Source: Cellulomonas composti (GTDB lineage Bacteria; Actinomycetota; Actinomycetes; Actinomycetales; Cellulomonadaceae). Taken from it: DNA of 64,000 bases. Of the stretch, positions 32,007 through 40,368 are shown piece after piece. The DNA is taken from assembly GCF_007990245.1 (NCBI RefSeq), contig NZ_BJWG01000008.1, positions 124,001-188,000 on the forward strand. Reading direction: 5' to 3'. Position 1 is the first letter of the stretch, and each line of letters opens with the position of its first letter. The position numbers and the translations under genes were made by a program. Below the pieces are notes generated by a model. The model had not been told where the DNA came from. It made no database searches and worked only from the letters and a program-made list of their open reading frames with translations.

Positions 32007-32171
32007 GTCGTCCGGGCATCGCGAGGGGCCTGACGCCGGCACGCAGCCGCCTACGCCACAGTCGATCGGCTGCGCTTCCGCCGAGCCGGTGGGCGCTCCG
32101 GCCCCGCGAGCGGCCGACCTCGGACCGGAATGCGAGTGCGGCAGCGGCTCGCCGGCGGGGATGATCGGGGG

Positions 32172-32627
32172 ATGAGCGAGACGCTGAACCGACTGACCTC
32201 CGACCTCACCACCGCCATGAAGGCGCGCGACACCGACCGCACGAGCGTGCTGCGCCAGGTGATCGGCGCCGTCCGGGCCGAGGAGAAGGCCGGACCGGTG
32301 AGCAAGGAGCTCACCGAGGACGAGGTGCTGGCGGTCCTCGCCCGCGAGGTCAAGAAGCGGCGCGAGAGCGTGCAGATCTACACCGACGCCGGCGCGCCCG
32401 AGCGTGCGGCGAACGAGGCCGCCGAGGCCGACGCCATCGAGACGTACCTGCCCGCACGCCTCTCCGACGACGAGCTCGCGGCGCTGGTCACGGCGGTCGT
32501 CGGTGACCTGGGGGCGACGAGCATGCGCGACATGGGCGCCGTCATGAAGGAGGCCACCGCCCGCGCGGGTCTGGCCGCCGACGGCAAGAAGCTCTCCGCC
32601 CTGGTCCGCACGGCCCTCGCCGGCTGA
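32172..32627 (+). CDS. GatB/YqeY domain protein
   Basis: The 151-residue helical protein starts MSETLNRLTSDLTTAMKARD. It shows the YqeY hallmarks: RTSVLRQVIGAVRAEEKAG, VLAVLAREVKKRRESVQIYTDAGAPERAANE and LSDDELAALV, ending GKKLSALVRTALAG. It matches the tail domain of GatB, which contacts tRNA. The free-standing family's role is not settled, though tRNA-linked metabolism is likely. It is the first host gene beside the prophage. Its start at 32172 is just after GGGGG. Confidence 0.9.
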   Translation: MSETLNRLTSDLTTAMKARDTDRTSVLRQVIGAVRAEEKAGPVSKELTEDEVLAVLAREVKKRRESVQIYTDAGAPERAANEAAEADAIETYLPARLSDDELAALVTAVVGDLGATSMRDMGAVMKEATARAGLAADGKKLSALVRTALAG

Positions 32628-32637
32628 CGTCGCGAGG

Positions 32638-32678
32638 CGGGTGGACCTCCCCCCGCCACGCGACGGGAGGTCCACCCG
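32638..32678 (+). terminator. Terminator between the YqeY and LtrA genes
   Basis: Fourteen-base arms (CGGGTGGACCTCCC near 32638, reverse complement ending at 32678) form a perfect stem with a 13-base loop. It starts eleven bases after the YqeY-gene stop. Confidence 0.85.
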
Positions 32679-32721
32679 GTCCGGGAGTGACAGCGCGCAC
32701 CGCGGGTGCCACTATCGCGCC

Positions 32722-33957
32722 GTGGCGACGCCGAGCGACAGCACGGGACGATGGGGGCTGCGCACCGACCTGCTGCGGCACGGCGACGACGGCGACTCGA
32801 GCCGCGTCGGCTACGTCGAGCTGTTCTTCGACCTCGTGTTCGTGTTCGCGGTCACGCAGCTCTCGCACAGCCTGATCGCGCACCCCGACGGCACCACCCT
32901 GGCGCACACGCTGATCCTCGGCTGGGCGGTGTGGTTCCTGTGGATCGACACCACCTGGGTCACCAACTGGCTCGACCCCGACCGCGTGCCGGTGCGGGTC
33001 ATGCTCCTGGTGCTCATGCTGCTCGGTCTGCTGATGTCCAGCGCGATCCCCGAGGCGTTCGACGGCAAGGCGATGCTGTTCGCGGCGCCGTTCGTCGCGA
33101 TCCAGGTCGGCCGGAGCGTCTTCACCGCGCTCGCGATGGGCCGGCACTGGCCCGAGAACGCCGTCAACTTCGTGCGGATCAGCATGTGGCTGGCGACCTC
33201 GGGCGTGCTGTGGCTGGTGGGCGCGACGGTCGACGCCGAGCAGCGGATCTGGTGGTGGGGCGCCGCGGCGCTGCTGGACCTCGCTGCACCGCGCGCGATG
33301 TTCTGGGTCCCGGGGCTCGGTCCGTCGCGCGCGGCCACCTGGTCGGTGCGCGGCCACCACATGGCCGAGCGGGTCTCGCTGTTCGTCATCATCAGCCTCG
33401 GCGAGTCGATCATCGTCGCGGGCGCCGCGTTCGCGGAGCTCGAGATCGACCCGACGAGCGTGACCGCGTTCCTCGCCGCGTTCGCCTCGACCGTGCTGAT
33501 GTGGCTGCTCTACTTCGACCGTTCGGAGCGCACCGGCAGCCACTACCTGTCGTCGCGCCGCGACCCCGGCATGGTCGCGCAGACCGCCTACACGTACATC
33601 CCCTACCTGCTGGTGATGGGCATCGTCCTGACCGCGGTCGGGGACGAGCTCGTCCTGCAGCACCCGCACGGGCACGAGGGCGCGACCGACGGGTGGACCG
33701 CGGGCCTGGTGTGCGGCGCAGCCGCCGTCTACCTCGTCGGGAACGCGCTGTTCCGACGAGCGACGGGCGGACCCTGGTCGTGGCCGCACCTGACGGGGGC
33801 CGCGCTGGCCGTCGCACTCGTCGCGCTGCGGGGCGGCGTCACGCCGCTGACCCTCTCGTGGCTCACGAACGGCGTGCTCGCGCTGGTCTTCGCGGCCGAC
33901 GTGCTGGCCGCCCGGCGGCGCTCCGGGAGGGACGCGGCACGCTCGTCGGAAACGTGA
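32722..33957 (+). CDS. Low temperature requirement protein A (LtrA) family membrane protein
   Basis: The 411-residue protein starts at GTG 32722 (VATPSDSTGRWGLR). The N-terminal family signature is YVELFFDLVFVFAVTQLSH. About ten to eleven membrane helices follow, with HHMAERVSLFVIISLGESI (conserved E-R-x-x-L and GES) in the middle. LtrA was first linked to growth of Listeria at low temperature; its biochemical role is not known. A perfect hairpin follows the stop. Confidence 0.9.
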   Translation: MATPSDSTGRWGLRTDLLRHGDDGDSSRVGYVELFFDLVFVFAVTQLSHSLIAHPDGTTLAHTLILGWAVWFLWIDTTWVTNWLDPDRVPVRVMLLVLMLLGLLMSSAIPEAFDGKAMLFAAPFVAIQVGRSVFTALAMGRHWPENAVNFVRISMWLATSGVLWLVGATVDAEQRIWWWGAAALLDLAAPRAMFWVPGLGPSRAATWSVRGHHMAERVSLFVIISLGESIIVAGAAFAELEIDPTSVTAFLAAFASTVLMWLLYFDRSERTGSHYLSSRRDPGMVAQTAYTYIPYLLVMGIVLTAVGDELVLQHPHGHEGATDGWTAGLVCGAAAVYLVGNALFRRATGGPWSWPHLTGAALAVALVALRGGVTPLTLSWLTNGVLALVFAADVLAARRRSGRDAARSSET

Positions 33958-33987
33958 AGGCCGGACCCCTGGACGCGGATCCGGCCT
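33958..33987 (+). terminator. Terminator after the LtrA gene
   Basis: Arms AGGCCGGA and TCCGGCCT flank a 14-base loop, directly overlapping the end of the ltrA-family gene. Confidence 0.75.
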
Positions 33988-34081
33988 CGAGCGGCCTCAC
34001 TGACACAGCTTTGGAACGCCGGACTCTGGGCGGCCGTCAACCAACTCCTGCATGAACGACCGAGCTGATCCGTTCAGCACC

Positions 34082-34600
34082 TCACACGGGCGTGTGGGAG
34101 CCCAGAATCTCGTAGCCGTTCAGTCCCGATGCGCGCATCGCGGCCAGAACCTTGTCGCTCACGAACGTCCGACTCTGCGACCTCGGACCGATGATCTCGT
34201 GTCCGGCGACCTTCGTCGCAGAGATCACGGGCTGAGTCGGAAGCCCGCTTGGGCCGATGACCGAGCGCGCCGCATCGTAGATGTCCGGCGGTTCGGGGAA
34301 GTGCATCACCCAACAGTCGAGCGGGACATCGGCAACCGTGCGAACAATCGCCGGGAGCCACTGAACCACATCCATAGGTCCCAATAACGGCTCGAGGACG
34401 TCTCGCGCCCGAAGTGACACGACGCGAGTTGCATCGATCACCCGCATCCAGTCGCCAGCAAAGGCGCTCGTCAAACGCCACTCCATCCGTGGCGGGTCTG
34501 TCACGACGGCGGGATGGTGCCGAAGTGACGTCAGATACTTGCGGTCCGGCGAGATGCGGCGTGCGACAGCATCACCCATGGGGATCAGATCGAAATACAC
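34082..34600 (-). CDS. Imm11-like immunity protein for the adjacent AHH toxin
   Basis: The 172-residue protein starts MYFDLIPMGDAVARRISP at ATG 34600, immediately after the toxin stop. It has no signal peptide and no membrane segment. Its C-terminal third (HEIIGPRSQSRTFVSDKVLAAMRASGLNGYEI) resembles the end of DUF1629/Imm11 immunity proteins, which are found next to AHH nuclease toxins. It should stay in the cytoplasm and bind the nuclease. Codon use is less GC-biased than in neighbours, as in the toxin. Confidence 0.7.
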   Translation of the reverse strand: MYFDLIPMGDAVARRISPDRKYLTSLRHHPAVVTDPPRMEWRLTSAFAGDWMRVIDATRVVSLRARDVLEPLLGPMDVVQWLPAIVRTVADVPLDCWVMHFPEPPDIYDAARSVIGPSGLPTQPVISATKVAGHEIIGPRSQSRTFVSDKVLAAMRASGLNGYEILGSHTPV

Positions 34601-36358
34601 TCAACACCTCCACCAGGCACCACGAATCGCCAGCGGATTGTTCTCGATGGGCTCCCGCACCCACTTGGCAAACAATCGCAAGAACTCATCGGCGTCATCG
34701 CCGGCCACCTCCTGCGCTAGTTCCATGTTCTCAAGAACCCACTGATGGTAGGCGTTTGGGTGCCGACCGCGGTGCGGCATCGACAAGAGGTTCCAGTCCT
34801 GGTTAAGCGTGAGCCCCGGGTAATCTTCGATGATTTCCTCGAAATAGGGCGTCCACGTCTGCGGACTCTTGTCAGTCGCGAGGTGGTGCTTCTGGGTCGG
34901 GAGTGAGTCCAGGAGGTTCTGGTTGTAGACGGGGTCCTTGATGCAGTTCCCGGGCAGATCGATGCCGCCGTCGGCACCGGGCTCCGGATCGTAATCGAGG
35001 TCCGGCGTGCCTTCGTCGAGACAGATTCCCTCGTCTGACACGTGGTAACAGTCGGGATCGAAGTCCTCAATCGGAGCGACGTCGTCCTGAATGGTGTCGA
35101 TGAGGCTCTGTAAAGCGCGGGCGACGTCATCGAGTGTCGCGATCATTCGGATCGCCGCGACGATGCCCTTGGCGTTGCAGACGAGGGTGACGTCCGGGAC
35201 GCTCGACATGGCCCGGTGGCTCGGAATCCACGCGCCGAGCGTGAGGCACGCCGAGTCCCCGTATTTCTGCACCAGCAGCGTGGCAAGCGAGATGACCAGC
35301 GGCGACGCTTCCACGGCGTCGATCTGGATGCTCGTGACGACGACCCGGCCCGAACTCGCGCGGATATCTACGCTCGGGAGCGCGTCAGACGGTGCGTCCT
35401 TTGCAACGAAGGCGATGAACGACTTGTAGGCTCCTGCGCCGATATTCGCGCTGTAGCTGCACGTGACCAGGCTCTGTGAGCAGTTCGCGACTCTTGTGTG
35501 TGTCTCGGCGTTGTAGATACTTGTGATCAGCCCGGTCTCGTTGACGTCCGGCGCGATCGTCGCCGTGATGAGCGACTTGCCGCCGGCGGAGCCGAACGTC
35601 GAGACCGAAGCAGCGAGCGAGACGGACCCGTGCCAACCGGACCGCTTCACCGCCACACCCGCCGACGCCCGGATGCCGCTCGTGGGCCTGCCACCGCTAC
35701 AACAGGTGTCGGTCACATAGGCCACAAGCGATCGCGACTGGTCGATTCCGACAGAGACCTTCTCCGAGCACGGGATGGAGCTCATGAGGCAGCTCTTCAC
35801 GAGCTGCCCCGACTGGGCGTCCCCGATGGTCACGTACGGATGCGGATTGGTAGCCGCAGACGGGTTCACGATGGCCCGGACGTACGTGCTTCCCTTGTCG
35901 GCCTGCAGCGTCGGCTCGTCCGCGACGAGCGTCAGCGATCCAGTCCAGCCGCTGCGATGCACCGCGGTCGACGAGGACGCGAGCACGACGGCGCCCGAAG
36001 GCGGGCCCGGGTTGGGCACGCTGTTCATCGTGACGTAGGCACTGAAGCTACGGGTTGCGTCGACGTCGACGCTGACCTTCGTACTGCACGCAGTGGAGCT
36101 CATCAGGCATGACTCGACCAGCGCTCCGGTCGTGGAGTCGTAGATGATGACGTACGGGTTGGTAGCTGATGGGTAGGTCGCCGGCGACACCGTCGCCCGC
36201 ACGTACGTCGAGGGCTCCGCCGGTCCCAGTTCGGACGCATCTGCGACGAGCGACACCGAACCAGACCACGTGCCCGCAGCCGCGGCGGGCGTCGCGAGCC
36301 CGAGGACAGCCAAGCACCACGCCAGCACCACAACCACGGAACGCATCCGCCGACTCAT
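34601..36358 (-). CDS. Secreted polymorphic toxin with C-terminal AHH nuclease domain
   Basis: The 585-residue protein starts MSRRMRSVVVVLAWCL at ATG 36358; residues 1-28 are a Sec signal peptide ending PAAAA. Three tandem domains of about 105 residues follow, each beginning W-[ST/H]-G-S (W31, W138, W242) with a conserved Cys pair (SCLMSS-x-x-C in the first two, NCSQSLVTC in the third). A helical middle and an Asp-rich linker (about 440-485) precede the nuclease (486-585). It has KHHLA (H491, H492) and HRGRHPNAYHQWV (H533, Y537, H538), the AHH signature. GC content is visibly lower than the flanks, suggesting transfer. Confidence 0.8.
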   Translation of the reverse strand: MSRRMRSVVVVLAWCLAVLGLATPAAAAGTWSGSVSLVADASELGPAEPSTYVRATVSPATYPSATNPYVIIYDSTTGALVESCLMSSTACSTKVSVDVDATRSFSAYVTMNSVPNPGPPSGAVVLASSSTAVHRSGWTGSLTLVADEPTLQADKGSTYVRAIVNPSAATNPHPYVTIGDAQSGQLVKSCLMSSIPCSEKVSVGIDQSRSLVAYVTDTCCSGGRPTSGIRASAGVAVKRSGWHGSVSLAASVSTFGSAGGKSLITATIAPDVNETGLITSIYNAETHTRVANCSQSLVTCSYSANIGAGAYKSFIAFVAKDAPSDALPSVDIRASSGRVVVTSIQIDAVEASPLVISLATLLVQKYGDSACLTLGAWIPSHRAMSSVPDVTLVCNAKGIVAAIRMIATLDDVARALQSLIDTIQDDVAPIEDFDPDCYHVSDEGICLDEGTPDLDYDPEPGADGGIDLPGNCIKDPVYNQNLLDSLPTQKHHLATDKSPQTWTPYFEEIIEDYPGLTLNQDWNLLSMPHRGRHPNAYHQWVLENMELAQEVAGDDADEFLRLFAKWVREPIENNPLAIRGAWWRC

Positions 36359-36462
36359 CGAGCCCCCTTGAACCAGTTCGAGCCACACCGGCGCACGGAG
36401 AGTACTACGAACGGCGGTGGCAGTCGCCGGCACCGCGAACGGGGACCGGAGGGAGACATGCA

Positions 36463-36498
36463 AGAACCCCCAGCGACTGTTCGGTCACCGAGGGTTCC
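36463..36498 (-). terminator. Probable tRNA-Ser terminator
   Basis: Outer arms GAACCC/GGGTTC with a partly paired inner stem form a hairpin about 14 bases beyond the 3' end of tRNA-Ser on the minus strand, upstream of the toxin gene. Confidence 0.5.
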
Positions 36499-36511
36499 AA
36501 CGTGTACTGCC

Positions 36512-36603
36512 TGGCGGAGACGGTGGGATTTGAACCCACGGAAGGCTTACGCCTTCACGACCTTAGCAGGGTCGCGCACTAGACCTGGCTATGCGACGTC
36601 TCC
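36512..36603 (-). tRNA. tRNA-Ser(GCT)
   Basis: The minus strand folds as a class II tRNA. The acceptor stem is GGAGACG/CGTCTCC with G73 and an encoded CCA. The anticodon stem CGACC/GGTCG surrounds loop CTGCTAA (anticodon GCT). A long variable arm (GAAGGC...GCCTTC) and a TTCAAAT T-loop complete it. It reads AGC/AGU serine codons. Confidence 0.95.
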
Positions 36604-36653
36604 AGGTGCGCACAGGGTACCTGGCCGTGTCGTCGGGCAGCAAAGCGCGTCCG

Positions 36654-37931
36654 TCAGCGCTCCAGACCCCACGACTTGTCGGTCACCATGCGGGCGACGG
36701 CGAGCCCGATCGTGAGGCAGACGACGACGAGCGTGGCCTGCACGCCGTACGCCAGCGCCTGCACCGTGTTGCCGTCCGACAGGTAGAAGATCGCCCGGTA
36801 CGCGGTCACGCCGGGGACCATGATGACGACGGCGGGCACGGAGATCGTCACGCGTGGCACGTCCAGCTTGGGGGCTCCCCACCCCGCCAGGAGTCCGACG
36901 AGCAAGGCCGCGACGGCCGCGGCGGCCTGCGTGACCATGCCCTGGTCGACGAGCTCGAGGCGGATGACGTTCGCGAACATCCCGACGGTCGCGGCGCCGA
37001 TCGCCATCACCCAGGGGCCGTTGAACATCAGCGCGAACCCGAGCACGCCCAGGAAGCTCGCGACGAAGCGCAGCGCGAGCAGCAGCGCGGCGTCGATGTC
37101 CGGCGGTGGCGGCGGGTCCGGGGCGAGGCCGACGACGCTCGAGACGCCCCAGACCGCGAGAGCGGCGGACATGAGGATGACCATCGCGTAGGTGAGCCGG
37201 GAGACACCGGCGGAGAAGTCGAGCCGGGCGAGGTCGAGCGCGCCCGCGACCAGGGGGAAGCCGGGAATGAGGAACAGCACCGCGGAGACGTAGCCCGCCT
37301 CGTGGCGGGTGGTGAGCATGCCGAGCTCGTGCAGCGCGGTGACGAGCCCCAGGTAGGAGAAGCAGGCCACCGTGGCCGCGATCATCGCGACGCCGAACTG
37401 GTTGTAGCCGCGGTGCATGAGGTTGCGCCGCACGAGCTGGCCCAGGCCGGCGGCGATGAACACGCCGCCCACCTCGACCGGGCCGCCGTTGTTGAGGAAC
37501 GCGAACGCGGCACACGCGATCGCCGACCACAGCGCGTTGAGCAGGGCCGGGTACAGCGGGGGCTTGGCGGCGATCGCGTTGACCTCGTCGAGCACCTCGT
37601 CGACCGAGACCGGGGCACGGCGCTCGTCGCGACGCCGCTCGAAGCGGGTGACCATCCGCTCGAGCTCTGCGAGCCGGTCGGCGTTCACGCCCACCGACCG
37701 GACCTCGGCGACCTCGGTGCGGAACGAACGGCCGCGGTGGGACGTGGCCGTGATCTCGGTGAGGGTCACGTGCGCCTCGTGCCGGTCGACACCCATCGCC
37801 CGGGCGGTGCGCGCCATCGACGCCTTCACGCGGTAGGAGCCCGTGCCCGCGGACAGGCTCAGCTTGCCGACCTGAAGAGCGGCGCCGGAGCGCCGGATCA
37901 GGTCGAGCTCGTCATCGTCGGGGGAGGCCAC
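36654..37931 (-). CDS. Threonine/serine exporter family protein (ThrE-like)
   Basis: The 425-residue protein starts at GTG 37931 (VASPDDDELDLIRRSG). The N-terminal half is the DUF1212/ThrE domain: a cytoplasmic part with GVDRHEAHVTLTEI and five helices with GYNQFGVAMIAATVACF and LFLIPGFPLVAGALDL. The C-terminal half is a second five-helix ThrE_2 domain with MVPGVTAYRAIFYLSDG. The two halves are fused, as in Corynebacterium ThrE, which exports threonine and serine. The open frame upstream of 37931 covers the divergent promoter and is not used. Confidence 0.87.
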   Translation of the reverse strand: MASPDDDELDLIRRSGAALQVGKLSLSAGTGSYRVKASMARTARAMGVDRHEAHVTLTEITATSHRGRSFRTEVAEVRSVGVNADRLAELERMVTRFERRRDERRAPVSVDEVLDEVNAIAAKPPLYPALLNALWSAIACAAFAFLNNGGPVEVGGVFIAAGLGQLVRRNLMHRGYNQFGVAMIAATVACFSYLGLVTALHELGMLTTRHEAGYVSAVLFLIPGFPLVAGALDLARLDFSAGVSRLTYAMVILMSAALAVWGVSSVVGLAPDPPPPPDIDAALLLALRFVASFLGVLGFALMFNGPWVMAIGAATVGMFANVIRLELVDQGMVTQAAAAVAALLVGLLAGWGAPKLDVPRVTISVPAVVIMVPGVTAYRAIFYLSDGNTVQALAYGVQATLVVVCLTIGLAVARMVTDKSWGLER

Positions 37932-38181
37932 GGGACCATCTTGACCTGCCCGGGGGCAGAAGGGTGGGCCCAGGGGCCTGCGCGGTGTGCGGCGTGCGCC
38001 ACTGCGCGATTTCGCCGTGAGGCGAAAGCCGTTGACGACGCGGGCTCGCGCGGGCTGTGCTGTGCACGGCGGATCGAGGTCAGCGGTCCGTATCTGGGGC
38101 ATGTCGGTGCGTCTCGTTACCGTCCGGCTGTCTCGTCCGGCGACGACGCCATCCCGTGATCCCCCGGCCCTGGAGTGCTCT

Positions 38182-39738
38182 GTGTCCGAATCCGTCCTGC
38201 CCGTCACGTCCGACGAGCCCGTCGCGCTCCCGGCGCCGGCGGCCGTCGAACCCCCCGACCCGCGCCGCTGGGCCATCCTCGGCGTCATCGCCGTGACCCA
38301 GCTGATGCTGGTCCTGGACTCCTCGATCATGACGATCGCGCTGCCGTCCGCGGCCGAGGACCTCAACATCGCGGACAACGACCGCGCGTGGGTCATCACG
38401 GCGTACACGCTCGCGTTCGGCGGTCTGCTGCTGCTCGGCGGCCGGGTCGCCGACTACCTGGGCCGCAAGCGCGCGATGCTCATCGGCCTGCTCGGCTTCG
38501 CGGCCGCCTCCGCCCTCGGCGGCGTCGCGGCCAACGCCGGGATGCTGTTCGGCGCCCGGGCGCTGCAGGGTGTGTTCGGGGCGCTCATGGCCCCCGCCGC
38601 GCTCGCGCTCATCACCGTGACGTTCACCGAGCCGCACGAGCGCGCGAAGGCGTTCGGCGTCTTCGGCGCGATCGCGGGCGGTGGCGCCGCGATCGGGCTC
38701 ATCGCGGGCGGCGTGCTCACCGAGTACCTCGACTGGCGCTGGTGCCTGCTGGTGAACCTGCCGATCGCGCTCATCACGGCCGCCTTCGGCGTCCGGATCC
38801 TGCGCGAGTCCAGGGCCCACGGCAACACGCGGTTCGACATCCCGGGCGCCGTGCTCTCGGTGATCGGGCTCGTCTCGCTCGTGTACGCGTTCACCGAGAC
38901 CGCCAAGCTCACCGTCGACGATCAGGGCCACACGACGACCGTCGGATGGACCGACCCGGTCGTGGTCGCGCTGCTGGTGGTCGCAGTGCTCTCGCTCGTG
39001 GCGTTCGTCGTCGTCGAGACGCGCGTGCCCAACCCGCTGCTGCCGATGCGCTTGATCCTCGACCGCAACCGCGGCGGGTCCTACCTCGTGTTCCTGCTGG
39101 TCGGCGCGGGCCTGTTCGCGATGTTCATGTTCATGGGCTTCTACTTCCAGCAGGTCCTGCACTACGAACCCCTCAAGGCCGGCTTCGCGTTCCTGCCGTT
39201 CAGCGTCACGCTCATCCTCATGGCGGGCGTGGTCGCGCGGCTGCTGCCGGTCACCGGCCCGCGGCCGCTCATGATCGTCGGCCTGTCGCTCGCGGCCGTC
39301 GGCATGCTCATGCTGACGCGGACCACGCCCACGTCGTCGTACTGGACCGTGGTCCTGCCGGCGCTCGTCGTGCTCAGCCTCGGCATGTGCATGGTGTTCA
39401 TCCCCGCGTCCTCGACCGCGCTGATCGGCGTGGGCGGCCACGACGCAGGCATCGCGAGCGCGGTGCTCAACACCGCGCAGCAGGTCGGCGGGTCGCTCGG
39501 TGTCGCGCTGCTCAGCACGTTCGCGATCACGGCGACGACGAACAAGCTGACCGACCTGGTCGCGGGCGGCGCCGACGCTGCGGATGCGGCGACGCAAGCC
39601 ACCGCGCAGGTTGCCGGCTACCACGTCGCCTACCTGGCGGGCGCGGGCCTGCTCGTGCTCGCGCTCGTCGCGACGATCGCGCTGATCCAGGCGCGACGAT
39701 CCGACCTGCCGACCGAGGGCGCCGCCGCGATCGCTTGA
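38182..39738 (+). CDS. MFS drug transporter, DHA2 (14-TM) family
   Basis: The 518-residue protein starts at GTG 38182 (VSESVLPVTSDEPVALP). A cytoplasmic N-tail of about 30 residues is followed by 14 predicted helices. Motif C-like and MFS hallmarks are visible: VLDSSIMTIALP (helix 1), TAYTLAFGGLLLLGGRVADYLGRKR (motif A, loop 2-3) and IGLIAGGVLTEYLDWRWCLLVNLP (helix 5/6). It probably exports cationic drugs or antibiotics by proton antiport. It is divergent from the ThrE gene; no adjacent TetR regulator is seen. Confidence 0.9.
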   Translation: MSESVLPVTSDEPVALPAPAAVEPPDPRRWAILGVIAVTQLMLVLDSSIMTIALPSAAEDLNIADNDRAWVITAYTLAFGGLLLLGGRVADYLGRKRAMLIGLLGFAAASALGGVAANAGMLFGARALQGVFGALMAPAALALITVTFTEPHERAKAFGVFGAIAGGGAAIGLIAGGVLTEYLDWRWCLLVNLPIALITAAFGVRILRESRAHGNTRFDIPGAVLSVIGLVSLVYAFTETAKLTVDDQGHTTTVGWTDPVVVALLVVAVLSLVAFVVVETRVPNPLLPMRLILDRNRGGSYLVFLLVGAGLFAMFMFMGFYFQQVLHYEPLKAGFAFLPFSVTLILMAGVVARLLPVTGPRPLMIVGLSLAAVGMLMLTRTTPTSSYWTVVLPALVVLSLGMCMVFIPASSTALIGVGGHDAGIASAVLNTAQQVGGSLGVALLSTFAITATTNKLTDLVAGGADAADAATQATAQVAGYHVAYLAGAGLLVLALVATIALIQARRSDLPTEGAAAIA

Positions 39739-39771
39739 CGCGACGACCGCGTCCCGGCCCGCCGGCGGGGC

Positions 39772-40368
39772 TCAGCGCTCCTGCTGGTGGGCCGGGACGC
39801 CCTGCGCCGCGAGTCGGGCGGTCTCCTCGACGCGTGCGGCCCGGGTCGCCGGCCGTCGCGCGTCGAGCAGCCAGCGCAGCACCTGCCGGCGCGCCGACTC
39901 GGTGAAGGCGTCCCACCGTTCGCGGGCACCCGGGAGCGCCGCGAGCGCCGCCGCCAGGTCGTCGGGCACGACGAGCGCCTCGACGTCGTCGAGATAGGTC
40001 CACGCGCCCGAGGCCTTCGCCGCCTCCACCGCGGCCCAGCCGGGCGGCGCCATCCGCCCGGCCGCCTCGACGCGGGCCAGCCGCTCCTTGTTGGTCCTCG
40101 ACCACGGGCTGCTCGGCTTGCGCGGCGTGAACCACAGGCCGGAGCGCTCGTCGTCGAACGTGCGCGCCAGCGAGTCCACCCAGCCGAACGCGATGCCCTC
40201 CTCGATCGCCTCCTCGTAGCTGAGGCGTGGCCGACCGGTCGCGGGCTTCCAGAACACGAGCCAGACGCCCGTCGCGGTCGCGTGGTGCTCGGCGAGCCAC
40301 TGCCGCCAGGGCTCCCGCGTCTCGGCGTGCACGCGGGGTGCGTCGGGGTCGCGCGGGCCGGTCGTCAT
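39772..40368 (-). CDS. YdeI/OmpD-associated family protein
   Basis: The 198-residue soluble protein has the family core: LSYEEAIEEGIAFGWVDSL near residue 50, FTPRKPSSPWSRTNKERLARV, and a C-terminal WDAFTESARRQVLRWLLDARRPATRAARV. The biochemical role is unknown; relatives have been linked to stress resistance. The ATG overlaps the ribonuclease stop by ATGA, so they are co-transcribed. Confidence 0.87.
   Translation of the reverse strand: MTTGPRDPDAPRVHAETREPWRQWLAEHHATATGVWLVFWKPATGRPRLSYEEAIEEGIAFGWVDSLARTFDDERSGLWFTPRKPSSPWSRTNKERLARVEAAGRMAPPGWAAVEAAKASGAWTYLDDVEALVVPDDLAAALAALPGARERWDAFTESARRQVLRWLLDARRPATRAARVEETARLAAQGVPAHQQER

Noticed and set aside
34399..34806. Plus-strand frame opposite the toxin end and immunity gene
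   Set aside because: Low-complexity, no start site, and opposite strand has a coherent toxin/immunity pair.
38080..39624. Minus-strand frame of 514 codons opposite the MFS gene
   Set aside because: Arg/Asp/His-rich composition typical of an antisense shadow; the plus strand encodes a 14-helix transporter.
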